Below are positions 11,680 to 25,260 of a stretch of DNA of 64,000 bases, piece after piece. Under the pieces are notes generated by a model. The model had not been told where the DNA came from and ran no database searches. It worked only from the letters and a program-made list of their open reading frames with translations. The stretch covers positions 114,944 through 178,943 of the forward strand of contig BGZK01001273.1 in NCBI GenBank assembly GCA_005406025.1, read 5' to 3'. The DNA is from Eumeta japonica. Taxonomy: Eukaryota; Arthropoda; Insecta; Lepidoptera; Psychidae. The position numbers were made by a program, and so were the translations under genes. Numbering within the stretch: the stretch's first letter is position 1; every line of letters starts with the position of its first letter.

Positions 11680-13310
11680 CGAAATATCACGATAATACTA
11701 CGTGCTCGATTTCTCTGGAACGGGTACGATCTGTTTTCGTCCTCGTGTTCGACGATTCATTACTGTTTTTTTAATGATAAAAACGGTGTATTCATAATTT
11801 GCAATGGTCCTCGTTTTCTGAGTAGGATATTAATAATATAGGTAAAGTAGAAATTTGTGTTGATTTTCATTATAGATTTATTGTGATGGATGAAGAAAAA
11901 TTGAACAAAAAATTATTTTGAATCTTTAAAAAAATATTTTAGTCTCTGTTTATGTTCAGTATCTGTTTACTTACTACTATTGATGATTAATAGTGTTAAA
12001 AAAATATATACAATTTAATAATATAATTATAAATATCATATATTTGATATGCCTAAGCTGAAAATTGTAAATGAAAATCATAATCGATTACAATTTAGGA
12101 AAACTTGCATGTCCTAGCAACACTAGCTTCGAAATCCCACGGAAGCAGATAAGTTCAGGCACTCTGCGATATGTGGATCAACACGTATCGCCGCAGTCTA
12201 GATTTCACTTAGTGCTAACAGATAAAACACATCGGCTCACCGATCCGATAACAGGCTGCCTGCCGATTTCATAAAACCGTGAGGCGCTTCAGGCTTACGA
12301 AACTGAAGTTCGCAATTTGCACGAATGATTGGCGTTTCTTATATTATTCCTCTTGAAAAATAATAAATAAATTTCATAAATATATATGACATAATTTATT
12401 GACTGATTGTACATTGAGCTACATTTTCTCGTAGTAAGTCGGGCGCCACCGGCCGATTAACGCTCGCGTTGTTACTACAGACAGACTTCAGCTCTGTATA
12501 TATAATACGACGCGCGAAACTCTGCCGCTCTGGACTGTCTGCCAGCAATGCAATGCGTAAAATATATTTTCCATCTCCATTGAGTAGGTTTCGAAGTCCG
12601 TAGCTAATGCCAAGTTATAGTTTTAAACAGGCCCACATAGTCCTCAAACCACAGCCAAGATCGTCACATCACAAGAAATCTTAACAGGATCCGTTGTGCG
12701 AGCAGAGATATTCAGAATTGTACAGAGTGAGGTTTATTTAACGACGACTCGGCGGTATTGCGAGGTACTACCGCCCAATTATTGCACGTGAGTTCTTGAA
12801 ATAGTACACAAGCAAGGGCTGATCTGCTATCTAAATGGTTTTTCGGTCTATTTTAAAGAAAAACAATATTTTATTTATTTTTACAAAGTGTATATGTTAA
12901 TCTAGACAGTAAATCAACGAGTTACAACATTAACAAGCTACGATAATTACTTCAACTCAGACGGGCCAAATGCTTGTTTACCACCGTAATGGGTAACTAC
13001 ATAAAAAATGTCTTCAAACCAATTCAGATATCCTTCTGAGAGTTCAATTCAAACATGGATCATGTGAGTAAAGATATTCCTTAATTAATATTACACAATA
13101 ATGACTAAGAGTTGTCTCTTGGCAGTACCGCATACAAACGTGTCATGAATTGAAAATGGCTTCCGGAACTTTTATCTGGTGTCGTGATATTCCTTTATTT
13201 AATGTAAAAAAAAAATATAGAAGTGCCTGTTACATTGTAATAATCGATAAATACGTTATGAATTATGCATTTTTTTTTTTTTGATAAATACCAGTTTTTG
13301 TTGGTTTCTA
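11680..13310. other. No gene seen; one GC-richer patch
   Basis: The patch 12440-12570 is richer in G+C and contains tatatataatacgacgcgcg near 12497. The text cgcgcgaaactctgcc resembles the inverted-repeat end of the small element at 46866-47018, so it is more likely a transposon end than a promoter. Confidence 0.4.
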
Positions 13311-13314
13311 AGCG

Positions 13315-13535
13315 AATGTGTGTGATGGAAAAGTCGGCAAGGGTTGCCCTAAAAAATGATATGCCACTCAAATTGGTAGCATATTAAAAAAACACCAAAT
13401 TTTAAGCACCCGAAACCAACGACCTTGCATGAAAAGACTGATGGATGTCAGTGAAGCAAGAGAGATGCAAAGATCGTACCATATAGAAATCTGTAGTCTC
13501 TGCCTACCCTTCTGGGAAATAAGCGTAAATTCATA
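13315..13535 (+). mobile_element. LINE 3' end, copy 2
   Basis: Sense-strand pieces in shifting frames match the C-terminus seen at 19695-19925 (gaaaagtcggcaagggttg, then gaaaagactgatggatgtcag, then tctgcctacccttctggga), followed by an attattattat tail. Truncated and frameshifted. Confidence 0.65.
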
Positions 13536-14773
13536 TTATTATTATATTACTTTTGCAACGTATATTTTAATTCCCAATTCTCAAATCTGAATGTGGAAGC
13601 CATAATTTTTGAGGAAGACACTAAATCATAACTGAGCAAGCGAGTTTGCAGAATATCACTTAACTTACATTACATGAAACGTTAAGTGGATTTCGGAAGC
13701 GCGCAAGTCAACCACAAAGTAGCGATATATTCGGTAGTAAAAGCTATATATGCGCAAGCGCACATCTGCCGCGACCGTGACGCCCTCTCGCTGATTTTAC
13801 GAGGGCGTTGGACCACTGGGAGCATGCTTTAGTACGCAGCCAGGAATAGACAGCATCTAAGAAAAGCAATTTTTTTTTGGTAAAAGTTTCACTTGTTAAA
13901 GCGAAGCATCAACAGGGTTTGGTTGGTTGTCAGTAACTCATTGCCTAAAAGTTTCAAGATGCAATTCCGCCCATGCCCTGTTAAGTTATTAGGTGTTAAT
14001 CGGCTGAAAAATTCAATCAAATTATTCTACAGTCAGTTTTTCGTTCAAAAATATGAATTGATTGATCTAGATTTAGTTTTTCTATTAGTGAAGCTTTTTT
14101 TTTTCGAAATCCAACCATGATTTATCTCAATATTCTAATGATAAAATTGATTATACAATTCTGTCTAAAGAATCTAAAAAGTGTTTTTCTTCTAACGGAA
14201 TGGTTTTGTCGTAAAATTGCTATTTAAAAAAAAAACAGCACATTGAAAAAAAAAACTTTTTCTTGTTTATTTGTAATGAAATCCATAGTCATATATTAAG
14301 AAAAAAATAGGTTTACAAAAAAAATACAATAAGAATGCCTTATTTATTCCGTCAGACGTGAAGTAGCAGCTTTGCTGTTGTTTGTTCCATCCGGTGAATG
14401 AGAGTTCTGGCGACCTTCACTCCCAAAAGGCCGACAATGCATTTCGCTGAGGTTGAATGTCCATAAGCAGCGACAAACACCTATATATATGGTATGTATG
14501 CAGGCAAGGCGTATGTCTTATGTGTTTGAGTCCGCCGGTTTATCCCAGCGTCTGCACGCGCCGCGCGAGCGTGATTTGCGTGCCGCGCGTGCGTTTGTGC
14601 GGTATGTGTAACATATCGTAGGGAAATGGAACAGAGATCACATGCGAACATCCTCTAATAACAGTTTCGTAACTCGTTCGCGGTTTGAATATTCATCGAA
14701 ACGCAATAAACAAATTACGTTCAGATAAACCATAATTCTATTTAGCACGAAACACGAGAAACACTAAAGTGTA

Positions 14774-15030
14774 AACGATGCGGTTAAAATGCGATCACTG
14801 CGCAGAATGTGTGGAGTTCCTTTGAAAAATACACAGGATAGAAAAATAGGTAGTAGTGTCATGGAGGAATGCAAATGAAGCCTTATGTTAATCAGATTGT
14901 CGGGGAACGTCTACAAAATGAAGTAGGAAAGTTTATACAAGATATATAGTAATACCATATAACATGTGAAATATCTATGGTCTCTGCCCACCTCTTGTAA
15001 TATCGATATGAACGTATATTATATTACAGG
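14774..15030 (+). mobile_element. LINE fragment of the same family, internally deleted
   Basis: One frame reads LRRMCGVPLKNTQDRK, resembling the region shortly before the C-terminus in RTE-like ORFs. About 150 bp later a degraded tggtctctgcccacctcttgtaatatcg matches the end block of the other copies. The middle is missing. Confidence 0.45.
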
Positions 15031-15234
15031 CATTTTTTTATGTTTTCCCTGTTAAAGTCTAAAAGAAACTACTCTCAACAAATCGTTTACTAGAAATATT
15101 ATTTTTATTATAATAATATAATCACGTATAAAGTACAATACTGTCATGTAAATAAACATACTTAGTATAATCAAAGATTAGAGATGATTTAAATTTGTTT
15201 GTAAACAACAATTTTACTCAATTAAAAAAATATA

Positions 15235-15447
15235 TATTTCTTTATCATTTCAGACCTGTATTATTCCAGTTATTTCGTACAAAAATATTAATATTATTAT
15301 TAAATATTTGTTAATTTATATTACTCATTATTCGAATTTTCTCATTAGTGATCATCAAGAAAAATCGACATCATAAAGATTTATTCGAAAAAATACATAA
15401 ATAATTCAGTCAAAATAAATCATTGGAAAAAATAAAAATTACGAAAA
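15235..15447 (+). promoter_or_regulatory. Possible 5' UTR of the NWD-like gene, preceded by a splice acceptor
   Basis: A good acceptor (atttctttatcatttcag, ending at 15253) lies about 195 bp upstream of the start codon. The start exon may therefore be the second exon, with non-coding sequence 15254-15447. A TAA in frame with the ATG lies at 15433-15435, so translation cannot start further upstream in this exon. No promoter was identified. Confidence 0.35.
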
Positions 15448-15550
15448 ATGGATGACCGCACAGTCGACTTGATCTTCGCCGGATCGCTGAAATCGCTTCC
15501 TCCAGTCAGCTCCAAGATCGTGAGGATCTTCACCAGTTCTACATTCACTG
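15448..15550 (+). CDS. NACHT and WD-repeat domain protein (NWD1/NWD2-like), coding exon 1
   Basis: The ATG at 15448 is the only plausible start because an in-frame stop lies 12 bp upstream; its context, cgaaaaATGG, is favourable. It encodes 34 residues beginning MDDRTVDLIFAGSLKSLPP and ending in KIVRIFTSSTFT, then one base of the next codon before the donor gtgagt at 15551. The [V/I]F.SSTF.D..ER pattern is the opening of DUF4062-like N-terminal domains found in NWD and related STAND NTPases. The aspartate is completed by the first bases of 55470-55558 (phase 1). Known family members are cytosolic NLR-like proteins: a nucleotide-binding NACHT domain with WD40 repeats. The role in insects is not known to me. 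Intron 1 is about 39.9 kb. Confidence 0.85.
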
Positions 15551-16119
15551 GTGAGTTCTAAATTTTTTTATAGTAATTCCATGTAATAGTTATTTTCTTA
15601 AACGAATATTTAAAAGTCTATGCAGATGCAAGAAAATTTGAAAATATCTGTTTTTATATTATTTAGCATAATATATACATACGTTAGAATCTTTAATTAA
15701 ACTGAACTTCCTAAAAAAAAAAGGTTGTTTTGTAAGTTGTTTTAAACGGTAATATATTTATTAATTTACAGTTAATTTTAATATATTACCGGCTGATGCG
15801 GTAAATGTATAGTTGGCTTATATTATTTGTTTTTTATGTTCCGCGCCAAAAAACGGTTCTCGTCCATCCGTTCGTCAGTCGGTATATCACAGGCATTGTA
15901 CTCAAAAGTTACAAGATCTATATTGATTACATTCGGAGCATAAATGTCTTGTGTAAGTTGCAACTTAGTTTAGTAGTTAAATAATAAAAATAAATATTTC
16001 TAGGAGGAGCTATCCATATACGTGACAGAATCTGATTTTTTTTTCAGCAAATATAAACGTGTGGCACCAATTTCGACAGTTTTTTTTTTTAATATTCTAA
16101 GGTTTCAAAGCAATTTTTT

Positions 16120-16480
16120 TGATTTGTGCCCCTCTCCCTCTATTTTTAAAACCGCATATCCGAAGAAATGAAAAAATATAAAAATGACATTTGATAAATA
16201 CTTTTAACGAAAATTATTTTGAATATCATCGGATATACCGTTTTTGAGTTATTGCCGAATAACTGCGCTTCTCAACAAAAAGGCGTAAGTTCGTTGAAGA
16301 TACGCTTTTTGCTGGTGCACTTTAGTTTATACTAACTTAATACTAATAGTCGACATACCTTCTTGTTTCTCTAGTTATAGGCGACTAACGTGCTTATATC
16401 CATTTTGTGCGGGAAACAAATATAAAACATACTTTTATTCATCTGTAGTGCATTTCTTTGTAGGAACGGCTTCAAAACAA
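16120..16480 (-). repeat. Dispersed repeat, shared with 42010-42340
   Basis: The reverse complement aligns with 42010-42340 over several hundred bases at roughly 80% by eye, including acaaagaaatgcactacagatga and gtaaactaaagt-like blocks. The other copy starts with aaaaccggccaagtgc, a common lepidopteran repeat end. Confidence 0.6.
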
Positions 16481-17869
16481 TGAGCACTGTCCGACGCTCT
16501 TGGTCGTTTTTAATTTTAAATAACTTGAATCTGACATTAGTATATATTGTTACATTACATAACTAATGTTTTTACCTACGAAACGACCCCGGTTTTTTTC
16601 GTATTTCTAGTAAAAGTTACCTCTACTGAATAAATTACATATTGTTAGTCAACTGACAGTCGATAAATACGAATCAGTACTGTATACGTAAAAATAAGCC
16701 AAATGAGTCAAAACTAGAGCTTACTAATAGAGTTTAAGACTTTCTCCATCAGATCAGGTCAATAGCACCAATTTATCGTATTGTCATCCAAATAACATAA
16801 GCTTGTAAAATTGAAATCGATACGATAATTATTGGAAGTAGATTAAAATCGACTTCCTAGACTATACTTAGATTCCTAGATAGGCTTTGTTTATATAACT
16901 TTCAGTTGTGTCCAAATAATTGTAATAAAATTGTAATAAAAAATAATCATGCTATTCGCTTCTGAATTAAGTTTTGGCTGAGAACTTGTAAGAAGTATAT
17001 CCTAAATAGATTTAATTCAATCATAAATATTATACCATTAGCTTATTTCACCCGCATCAAATTAATATTAGATTATAATCGCAGTAGATAACACAATAGT
17101 ACGTCGACTACTAAACTCAAATGTCAAAACGTGAATGTGTATCCAAGTCGTTCGTATTTTAATGGAAACACGAATAAAAAAGTAGATGTGTATCAGCCAG
17201 TATCAGGTAGGTATAATGGCAACACGAAAGGAAAGTTGCCCGACATTAATCAAACAAACTTTACGTGTGTGTTTCACTTTTTATTCGCGTATTCATCGTG
17301 ACGGGCTGAAGTTATTTTACATTATTTTTCGGGACTTTTTTTTGCACGGTATTACTCTTGTTTTAATTTCTATTTTAATGTGTCTGTGAATACGATAAAT
17401 TATTATAATGACGTATTCGTAAGAAGCGGTTTAACTTTAAGCGATTTAAAAAGCGGTTATAAACGACTAGCCGTGCTCCCGACTTCGCTCGCCTAGAATA
17501 CAGAATTATTGATTAAGGTTTATTTTTATAAATAATATAAACCGGCCCCGACGGTCGCCCGCCGTCGATCACTGGGTGTTATTCTAAAAACTAAAATGTT
17601 TTTTATGGGTCATTCTTAAAAGATAGGCATATGGCAATCTCACTTTTTTTTGTAGGTCTCTTAAAAATCTCCAATTACGTAGAATATTAATTTTATATAT
17701 CTCTTTTAGTTTAGACAGCGTAAGCCATTTAAGCGCCCCAAAAGCGTCTTTTTCCAACTTGATTCATCATTATCGTCACCGCCTATTTCGTAGGTTTACT
17801 TTATCTAGGTCAAACTGAAAGTCCTTAGAAAATCAAAAACTGAGCAAATTAACAAGTTATTTTTATTAT

Positions 17870-18770
17870 TATTGTTGTCCAAAATAGCATCCGTTGAGAT
17901 CAATACATTGCTGCATTTGAAGGAACCACCGAGTGAAACACTGTCCACTCGCACTTGGGGTAGCTTCGATGGCCTTTTCATACGCGGCTACTGCTTCCTT
18001 GACGTCCGTAAACCACTTTCCTCGAAGTTTTCCTTTTATTTTAGGAAATAAATCAGTCTCGCACGGGACTATAAGAAGGGTGAACCAGTATTTCCGTAAA
18101 TAACCCAAGTTCCCAAATTATCAGTTGTTTGTCTGGCGGTATGTGGTGAGGCGTTGTCACGATTCTTATTACAAGTACGATTTTCGCAAACCTTTTTTAA
18201 AACAAAAGGCAAACACTTGTTAGTGTACCAGTCTGAAGTCATTGTTTTTTTAACTTCTAAAAGAATTGTCACCTAATGACCTAGCATTCCAAAGAAAAGA
18301 GCTATCATTTTTTTCCGACGTTTCGGCCTCTTTATTACTTTAGTAGACAACTCTTCGAAAGGGATCACCCACTGATCATATTGTTTTTTGGTTTCGGGAT
18401 TATAACAGTAAGTCCAGCTTTCGTCACCTATAACCATATCGTAGACAGCATTTGAATTACGACTGGCAAATTTTTACAACATTACGCGGCACCAACCAAT
18501 AAGACGTAGTTTTTGAGCGTCGGTCAAATTATGAGGTATCCATCGAGTACAAAGCTTTCTAACCGCTAAGTATTCATTATGAATTTTGTGCACTTGACTG
18601 TCATCGATGCCTAAGCTTGTGCAAATCTGCTGGTAGGTCACTCTTGACAGTCTCTATCATGAGCCTCACAGCGCTGATGTCTTCGGTTGTCGCCGTATAT
18701 GTATTTCTTTGCAATAATGACTTCGAAACCCTATAATTCGCATGGTCCGACATGCTCTTGGCCGGTTTTA
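17870..18770 (-). pseudogene. Mariner-type transposase relic 1
   Basis: Reading leftward, pieces in several frames follow a mariner (Tc1/mariner, DDD) transposase: a segment with RLMIETVKSDLP, a later TSDWYTNKCLPFVL, DNASPHTARQTTDNL carrying the second catalytic Asp, then FPKIKGKLRGKWF and the C-terminus CIDLNGCYFGQQ at 17870-17960. Stops and frameshifts are frequent and the first catalytic region is broken, so it is inactive. Terminal inverted repeats were not identified. It lies in intron 1, antisense to the host gene. Confidence 0.85.
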
Positions 18771-19694
18771 TTATAATGTAAATAAGTTTTATTATTTTAC
18801 ACTTTCTGAGTGGCCTATTCTAAAAATTTTAAGTGTGACCTTCATATGTAACAAATTATGGCCAGACAATACAGTTATTTAGTAAATTAGTACATAGTAA
18901 ATTACCATGTAAGTCGGATAAGCAGTTCTCGCTTTTAGAAAACTCGAACGAAGGACAGTTTGAGTTTTATAGTATGTGTAGATTATATATATATATTGCT
19001 TGTATTCTTGAAGTAATTGAAGTAACTGGTCAATCGGAAGGCCATAGTGCTTCCAGGATATACTTTTTTTATTGATTCGGGTAAGCTTTTTTATTGAAAT
19101 AAGTGATGTTCTTTTAAATTTCTTATAGTCGATTAACAAGTCACATCAAAGTCGATAAAAATGTCGACATGAATCACATAGAACCATAGAAGCGATTACT
19201 CACAAATGTACGTTGTCCGGTTAAATATGTGTTACCGGCACAAAAGATCTGTGACCTTTAACAGCCATTTTGCGAAGCGTCATTTAATCGAAGTGACATA
19301 TTATCATGTCTCGTCATCTACATCGAAAATTTAATCCCTCATCATACACTTAGTTACGACAACCATGAGTGCACATTTAACCGAAAAAGTCCGGGAAAAA
19401 AAATAGTTTTATTAACCGGTCAATAAAAGAATAAATTGTTAATACAAAATAAAAGAATAAGTTGTTAATACAAAAATCTAAGATAAGGGAAAAAAATTTA
19501 TTCAGTAATTTGAAATGAATCCTATTTATTTTATAACTCTCGAAAATCATTTTTATTTTTCCGAAAAAAATTTTGCTATAAATATAACATTTCGTCGTTG
19601 GATGTAATGAGAGGAAAAATAAAAATGGTTTGATTTATTTATCTATTTACTAAGCCGTACTAACTTACTCTTAAGACGACTCGCAAAATAATAA

Positions 19695-19925
19695 TAATAA
19701 TATTTCAAACTCACGCCTATTTCCCAGAAGGGTAGGCAGAGACTATAGATTTCCATGTGGTGCGATCTTTACATATCTGTCCTACCTCACTGACATCCAT
19801 CAATCTTTTCATACAAGCACGTCGGTATCGGGTGCTTAAAATTTGGCCCTTTTTTAGTATGCCACCGATGTGGTTCGCATGTGGTTTTCTAGAGCAACCC
19901 TTGCCGACTTTTCCACCACACCTAT
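19695..19925 (-). mobile_element. LINE 3' end, copy 3 (best preserved)
   Basis: One uninterrupted minus-strand frame reads GGILKKGQILSTRYRRACMK, then RLMDV, and closes with SIVSAYPSGK and a stop. It is followed on the minus strand by an ATT-type microsatellite tail (complement near 19689-19708). This is the C-terminus of a non-LTR retrotransposon ORF, probably RTE-like, 5'-truncated. Confidence 0.7.
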
Positions 19926-20514
19926 TTGCTTTATTTGTTTTTTGAGTATATTTTCATTCACTCTTTCGAGATAGCCAAACCACCGATAAAAAAATAATAA
20001 AAAATTCATTAAAAGGAATAAAAAAATCCGTTTTCATGAGTGTTAATAAAAAATTTGGAAATAAGATGAAAAAATCACGCAATCAAATAAGACATGTATT
20101 TGCAGTTAAAGGCGTACGTATAAGTCAAGAAACACGAATTTGACACCTCCTAATAAAAAGAAATTTGGAAGATTTCAAGAGACAGAATTGACCTGTAAGT
20201 AAATTTTGCATGGTCAGATAAAATATTAACATGACATTAATATTATAAATGTAAAATTTTGTATGTTTGTTTATTTGGATGTTTGTTACTCGATCACGCT
20301 TTAACGGCTGAACATATTTAGCTGAAACTTCACAGTTATGTAACTTATACATCAGAATAATAAATATGCTATAATTATGAGGTATTAGAAAGGCATTAAA
20401 TTGTTGCTCGTGACTTTGTTTACGTGATCATATAACGAATTTCTACTTATGGCAATTGATTAGTAGTAACGACAATGTAAAAAGAAAATTGAATTTCAAT
20501 ATCTATTCGATATC

Positions 20515-20780
20515 GGAATCTTGAACTAGACCGAGATCGGGAGTGTGGTTGGTAACGTCATAGATCGATACGCAAAATGAAATAATTCGTTGTTTGTTCA
20601 CGCGGATGGACCCGGGGATGAACTGTGTATATTTTGAAAAGAAATTGAATCTAGATCGAGATCAGAATTGAATTGATAAACAGGGATAATATCGGAATCG
20701 TGGTTAATGTAGTGATAGATCGAAATAAACGATGAAAATTTTTAATGTCCACGCGGGCGGAGCCTCTGGCAAAAACTAGT
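20515..20780 (-). repeat. Dispersed repeat with cgcccgc end, copy
   Basis: Contains gaccgagatcgggagtg-like runs, then tgtccacgcgggcggagcctctggcaaaaactagtg near 20747, the family end seen at 6967-7002. Confidence 0.55.
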
Positions 20781-21584
20781 GTACCTGAAATGTAGAAACA
20801 TCTTATTGTTAGAAATAAAAACAAACTGTGTTTACCATGTGCATTAACGGCCAAGTAGATATACAAGATTCATCCTCACACAAATTTAAGACCCTTATTA
20901 AAGAAATACTAGGTACAAAAAGGTGTAATACAACTTGTAATATATAAAAGACAAATATCCATTGGCATAACCAGTTCGACTTCACGTCGGGTTGTTTCGT
21001 TCAGTAATTGTTTTGGTTCTATTGTGGTTGTGTATGATAAAAGTAGAAAACCTTGAATTTATTGCTCGTTTACTCCAGAGATACTAACTAATGATTAAGT
21101 GTAAATTCACAAAAAAATATTATGGGAATCAAGCGTTATTTGGAGACCTAACCACAGTGATACTTTAAATTTCAATTCGGGAATCTGTTGAAAATTTACA
21201 ACAGTTGCCGAGAAATTACTCGTATAAAGGCGCTGAACCGCAAGCCCTAAAGGGTCCGTGATGAACGCTACGGAACCCCACGTCGCTTTCGAAGGTGACG
21301 CCGCCACTTACTGTTCCGCAAAGCGATGCCATTCAACTTTGTTAACAGGGCGAGAATAAAAATCGATATCCCTCTGTAAATGAGTGCCGTAATAAATTCA
21401 CTCCCAAATGATAATTTAAACTCTGCCTTAGCCCTTCTCCCCGGCGCGCCTCCCGCGCCCCCTGCCGGCATTCCTCGCCGCGTTAATAAGTTTCGAACAC
21501 GAAATACCGTGGATCGATAAACGGCCAAACGTTTGAATCATTTCGAAGTGGCCGCTAATTGACGTTTTCTTGTGGGCTTCTCGC

Positions 21585-22080
21585 AATCAAGTATTGTCGT
21601 TCTTCCGGCGATGTATATAGCCTTTTTAGGTTCCGTAGCCGAAGTGCGCCAACGGGACCCTATTACTGAGACTCCGCTGTATGTCCGTCCGTCTGTCGCA
21701 GGGTTCTATCTCTTGAATAGTAATAGCTGGACACTTGAAATTTTCACCGATTATGTATTACTGTGGCCGCTATAACAATAAATACTAAAAATAAAATTAA
21801 GTTAAAATTAAAGGCAGTGGTCATATAAGAAACATGTTTTTTTTCAGGGTTTTTAACTCGATCTTTATAATGGCATTAATTAAATACTTGAAATTTTCAC
21901 CGATTATGTATTACTGTAGCCGGTATAACAACAAATACTAAAAACAAAATAAAGTTAAAATTAAAGGGGGTGGTCATATAAGGAACGTGTTTTTTACAAA
22001 ACTATTTTTAAAAATTGTACAGACGCACGTAACCCTTCATATACGAGTCCGACTCGCACTTGACCGGTTTTATATATAGT
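21585..22080 (+). repeat. Lepidopteran 'ggttccgta ... gactcgcacttg' repeat
   Basis: Starts with tttttaggttccgtagccgaagtgcgc near 21622 and ends with gagtccgactcgcacttgaccgg near 22045. An internal segment of about 150 bp (cttgaaattttcaccgattatgtattactgt) is duplicated at 21734 and 21890. No coding capacity. Confidence 0.65.
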
Positions 22081-22136
22081 TTTCCGTCTTCATTTCGCTT
22101 TAGCAACTGCCTATACGAATTGGACAATTTCACATT

Positions 22137-22525
22137 TACATTTGTCTAGACTTCGCCCACGCCTCCGCCCGGGTGGGCATCGAATGAGATTTTTCATCTT
22201 TCATATCGATCGATAACGTTGTCGACCGTGATCCTAATCTCGGTCCCTTTCTCGAAGCCGTACCAGCAGAACCCATATTTTTTCACTGAAAACATACATG
22301 ATGCCGCTAACTTTTTTATTATGAACGCAACCTTACTAACGTCTCGATCCTGATGTCGGTGATGTTCGCGATCCCGATCCTGAACCGATGTTGCACTTGA
22401 AACCCTTTTGGACATTGACCAATCGGCGTAAGTAAATAATGCTTTCTATGACCGCCCAATCGAAGCCTCCAGCATAAATTAGTGGCTTCATAGATTATAG
22501 ACCATATGTTATTCTGATGTATAAA
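22137..22525 (+). repeat. Dispersed repeat with cgcccgc end, copy
   Basis: Begins tgtctagacttcgcccacgcctccgcccg and continues through a calcareous mixture of cgatcc/gatcctga runs to ttagtggc. Same family as 6715-7003, opposite orientation. Confidence 0.5.
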
Positions 22526-24957
22526 CTATATTACTGTGAAGTTTGAATTAATTTATCTCAGATGTTGAAACTAATCGTGTAACAAACATACGAACTTACA
22601 CTCTTATAATATTAGTGCCTAGGAATGGGTGTATTCTTATGCTTTCGGAAATAAGTTTTTGGAGAAACTTTATTATACGGCATTCCTATAATTAGCATTA
22701 AAAAAACTAATTAAAATCCGTTTACAGCATTTAAATTCTATTAATAATGATTGATTCAAACACAGTGACATTTTTTTTTTCTAAATCCCCTCTTCAATAG
22801 AATCAAGGAGATGAGAAAAAAATCTTATAAAAACTTTTGATATTTGGAGGTCGTGCATCGCGAATTTTTCATATAAATTACCTGGAAATAATAATTTTTC
22901 AGATTGAGAGTTTCAAAGTGATTTAAAAATTAAATTATTGATTGTAACAAGTTTTTAAATATAATTTGATAAACAAACCTATCATTTCTGTGAAGAACCA
23001 ATTATTATTTGTACTTTTTATTGTATTAAGTATTTGACTCTTTTTATTATTGATAAATGATTTTTAGATTAAAATAATCTTTATATACTTCATATTGTAT
23101 ATTTGATAATAACCTTAATCGTTTTATCTGAAACTGGGGAAAAATTGAATTTTATAACATGAATTTAAATTTATTTTATATAACTTTTGAACAAAAAGGT
23201 TGATTGAAAAGTAATGAGAGATATTTTTTGTAGAGCATCGAATTCCCCACAATAATATGTTTTGATTTAAATACATCCATTGGTTTTTACATCTACACGT
23301 TTGTAAATCTGAAAAATAATTATTTTCATGTTGTTTTTGAAAAGCACCTATCATATTTAAAGTCCTGGTTTTACAGGCATCTTTTTTGGGCCCACACGTA
23401 TATTTCAAAGGAAATCTCTGGAATATTAGTCCTTTTTAACCCAGCCATACATATATATGATTTCGTTTGATCTTTATTTCATCTTCATTCACACTGATAG
23501 TTCTATCCTTCTCTGATTTCCAGTAAATTACGAAAATCGATCTGGAAACTTAGTCAAGATCGATTTTCGTTAATATTCGTGTCCAAAAAGTCCATCACCT
23601 AGTCACATTTGAAAAGTAATTTGTGTCGAATAAAAAAATTAAAGATGAAATTTAAATATGAAAGATTAGTTTAAAAATTCACAAATGTTCAAGTTAGTTT
23701 CTTAATCTAATATCTCTATATGTATTGTTTAAAACAAATAAAAACGAAATATGTTACTACTTATACAGCACTATGCTTTTCCTCTCTTCTTTATTTCGAT
23801 ATCTTCCTTTTTTGTAATATTCTGTAATAAATTTTATTACGTGTAAAAGTTTTTATTACGTGTAATGACTTATTATTATTTATTATATGCTCCCAAAGTT
23901 TGGTAAAAGATTTATGATGAATTATCCCTTTCAGAGGTTTGGTAAATGAGCCTTAGTAAAAACAAAAGGTGTGGAGTAGTGAAAGGTGTAGATATGTGAG
24001 AGGTGTGGGTGTGTGAGCAAAACCGGGGACCTATCTAGTTTATAATAGAAAACAATCACAGCTTAATTTTAATACAGACCCAACGAAACGTACGAGAAAC
24101 GACTAGTTCAGTATCAAATTTCATTGTAGTCGTATAATAGCTGAATTGGGTTGAAGTCGACGTGCAAGACTTCAACTTAAGAAAGAAGGGCTTACGAAGG
24201 TTCATAGAATATACATGCAGGCATAGAATGAAAGTCTTTACATAGATTTTAGTAAAATATGATCGATTGCATGCTATTCTATTCTACTAGATGTTATATA
24301 TTTCTTTGTGTCTTTTAAATAAGTTTGAGTCTAATTTCTACTACTAATAATAAATACGTTAATTCGAAAAAAAATAAGCTATGACAGGTTGACGCCAAAG
24401 TGATTGAGTAATTTAGTGATTACTTCATTTTCCTAATTTTTGGAAAAGCAATTTAATCTGATTTTCTTATCGAAATAAAAAGCATTATCTTTATTGAATC
24501 AATTAAACATAGCCCAATAATCAATAACAGTGACCTGTTAAATCCGAGGGAAATACTACAATATAGGTGGCGGCAACTCAAAAATTGGCACTGTTTAGTT
24601 GAGTATTCCCATTTTATGGGAAGTCGGCCGTTTCGCCAAAGCACACGGACACTTTAGTGTTCCCAGAAAATCGTTAACCGCACCTGTCCCGAGCAATCCT
24701 AATGGATTCTGCGGTACCGAATTTCACGTAAAGCGAGCACCGCGCTAGTCCGAGCTCCCGGCCTGCTACAGGTATTTTGGTTGATGTCCAATGAATCGTT
24801 TTTTATACTCCACTTATCTGGAGTGCCTCCATCCGAATTCTACAAAACTGGAACCGTCGTGGCCTAATGACCAAGAGTGCTGTGAGTTGCAATCTAGCCG
24901 CTTATTTGACCGACGAGATGTTGATTTTAGTGCAATTAGATAAATTGTTAGGCGGCC

Positions 24958-25260
24958 TCAGTGGTTAATTTTCTCCATCTGAAAGAAAGACATACAGAAC
25001 ATAATTATAGCATCGTACATGGAATGAATTCCTTCATCTTTTGTCACGCCGTCATCAGTGATTTCGTATTCATTCACGTTCACGATACCGACTCCGCTCA
25101 AATGTATACGATACAATCTCGATCCAGTGCTGATAATGATCCACTCTTGATCATCGCTCTTGCGAATAACCAATCGGTATGAAAACGAGAAGAATTCGCT
25201 CACGGGTACGAGAAGCCGCTGGCAAACGCTAGTAGTTTTATAAATTATAAGTTTTATCTT
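24958..25260 (-). repeat. Dispersed repeat with cgcccgc end, copy
   Basis: Ends in cgctggcaaacgctagtag near 25217 and carries the cgatctcgatcc-type interior. The open frames across it are artefacts of the repeat. Confidence 0.45.

Noticed and set aside
12490..12530. TATA-box promoter
   Set aside because: The TATA-like run sits beside a sequence matching a MITE end, and no transcript start or exon follows closely.
23124..23408. 94-codon minus frame with several cysteines
   Set aside because: Contains no recognised domain. The nearby gattgaaaagtaatgagag text resembles a transposon end, so coding is unlikely.
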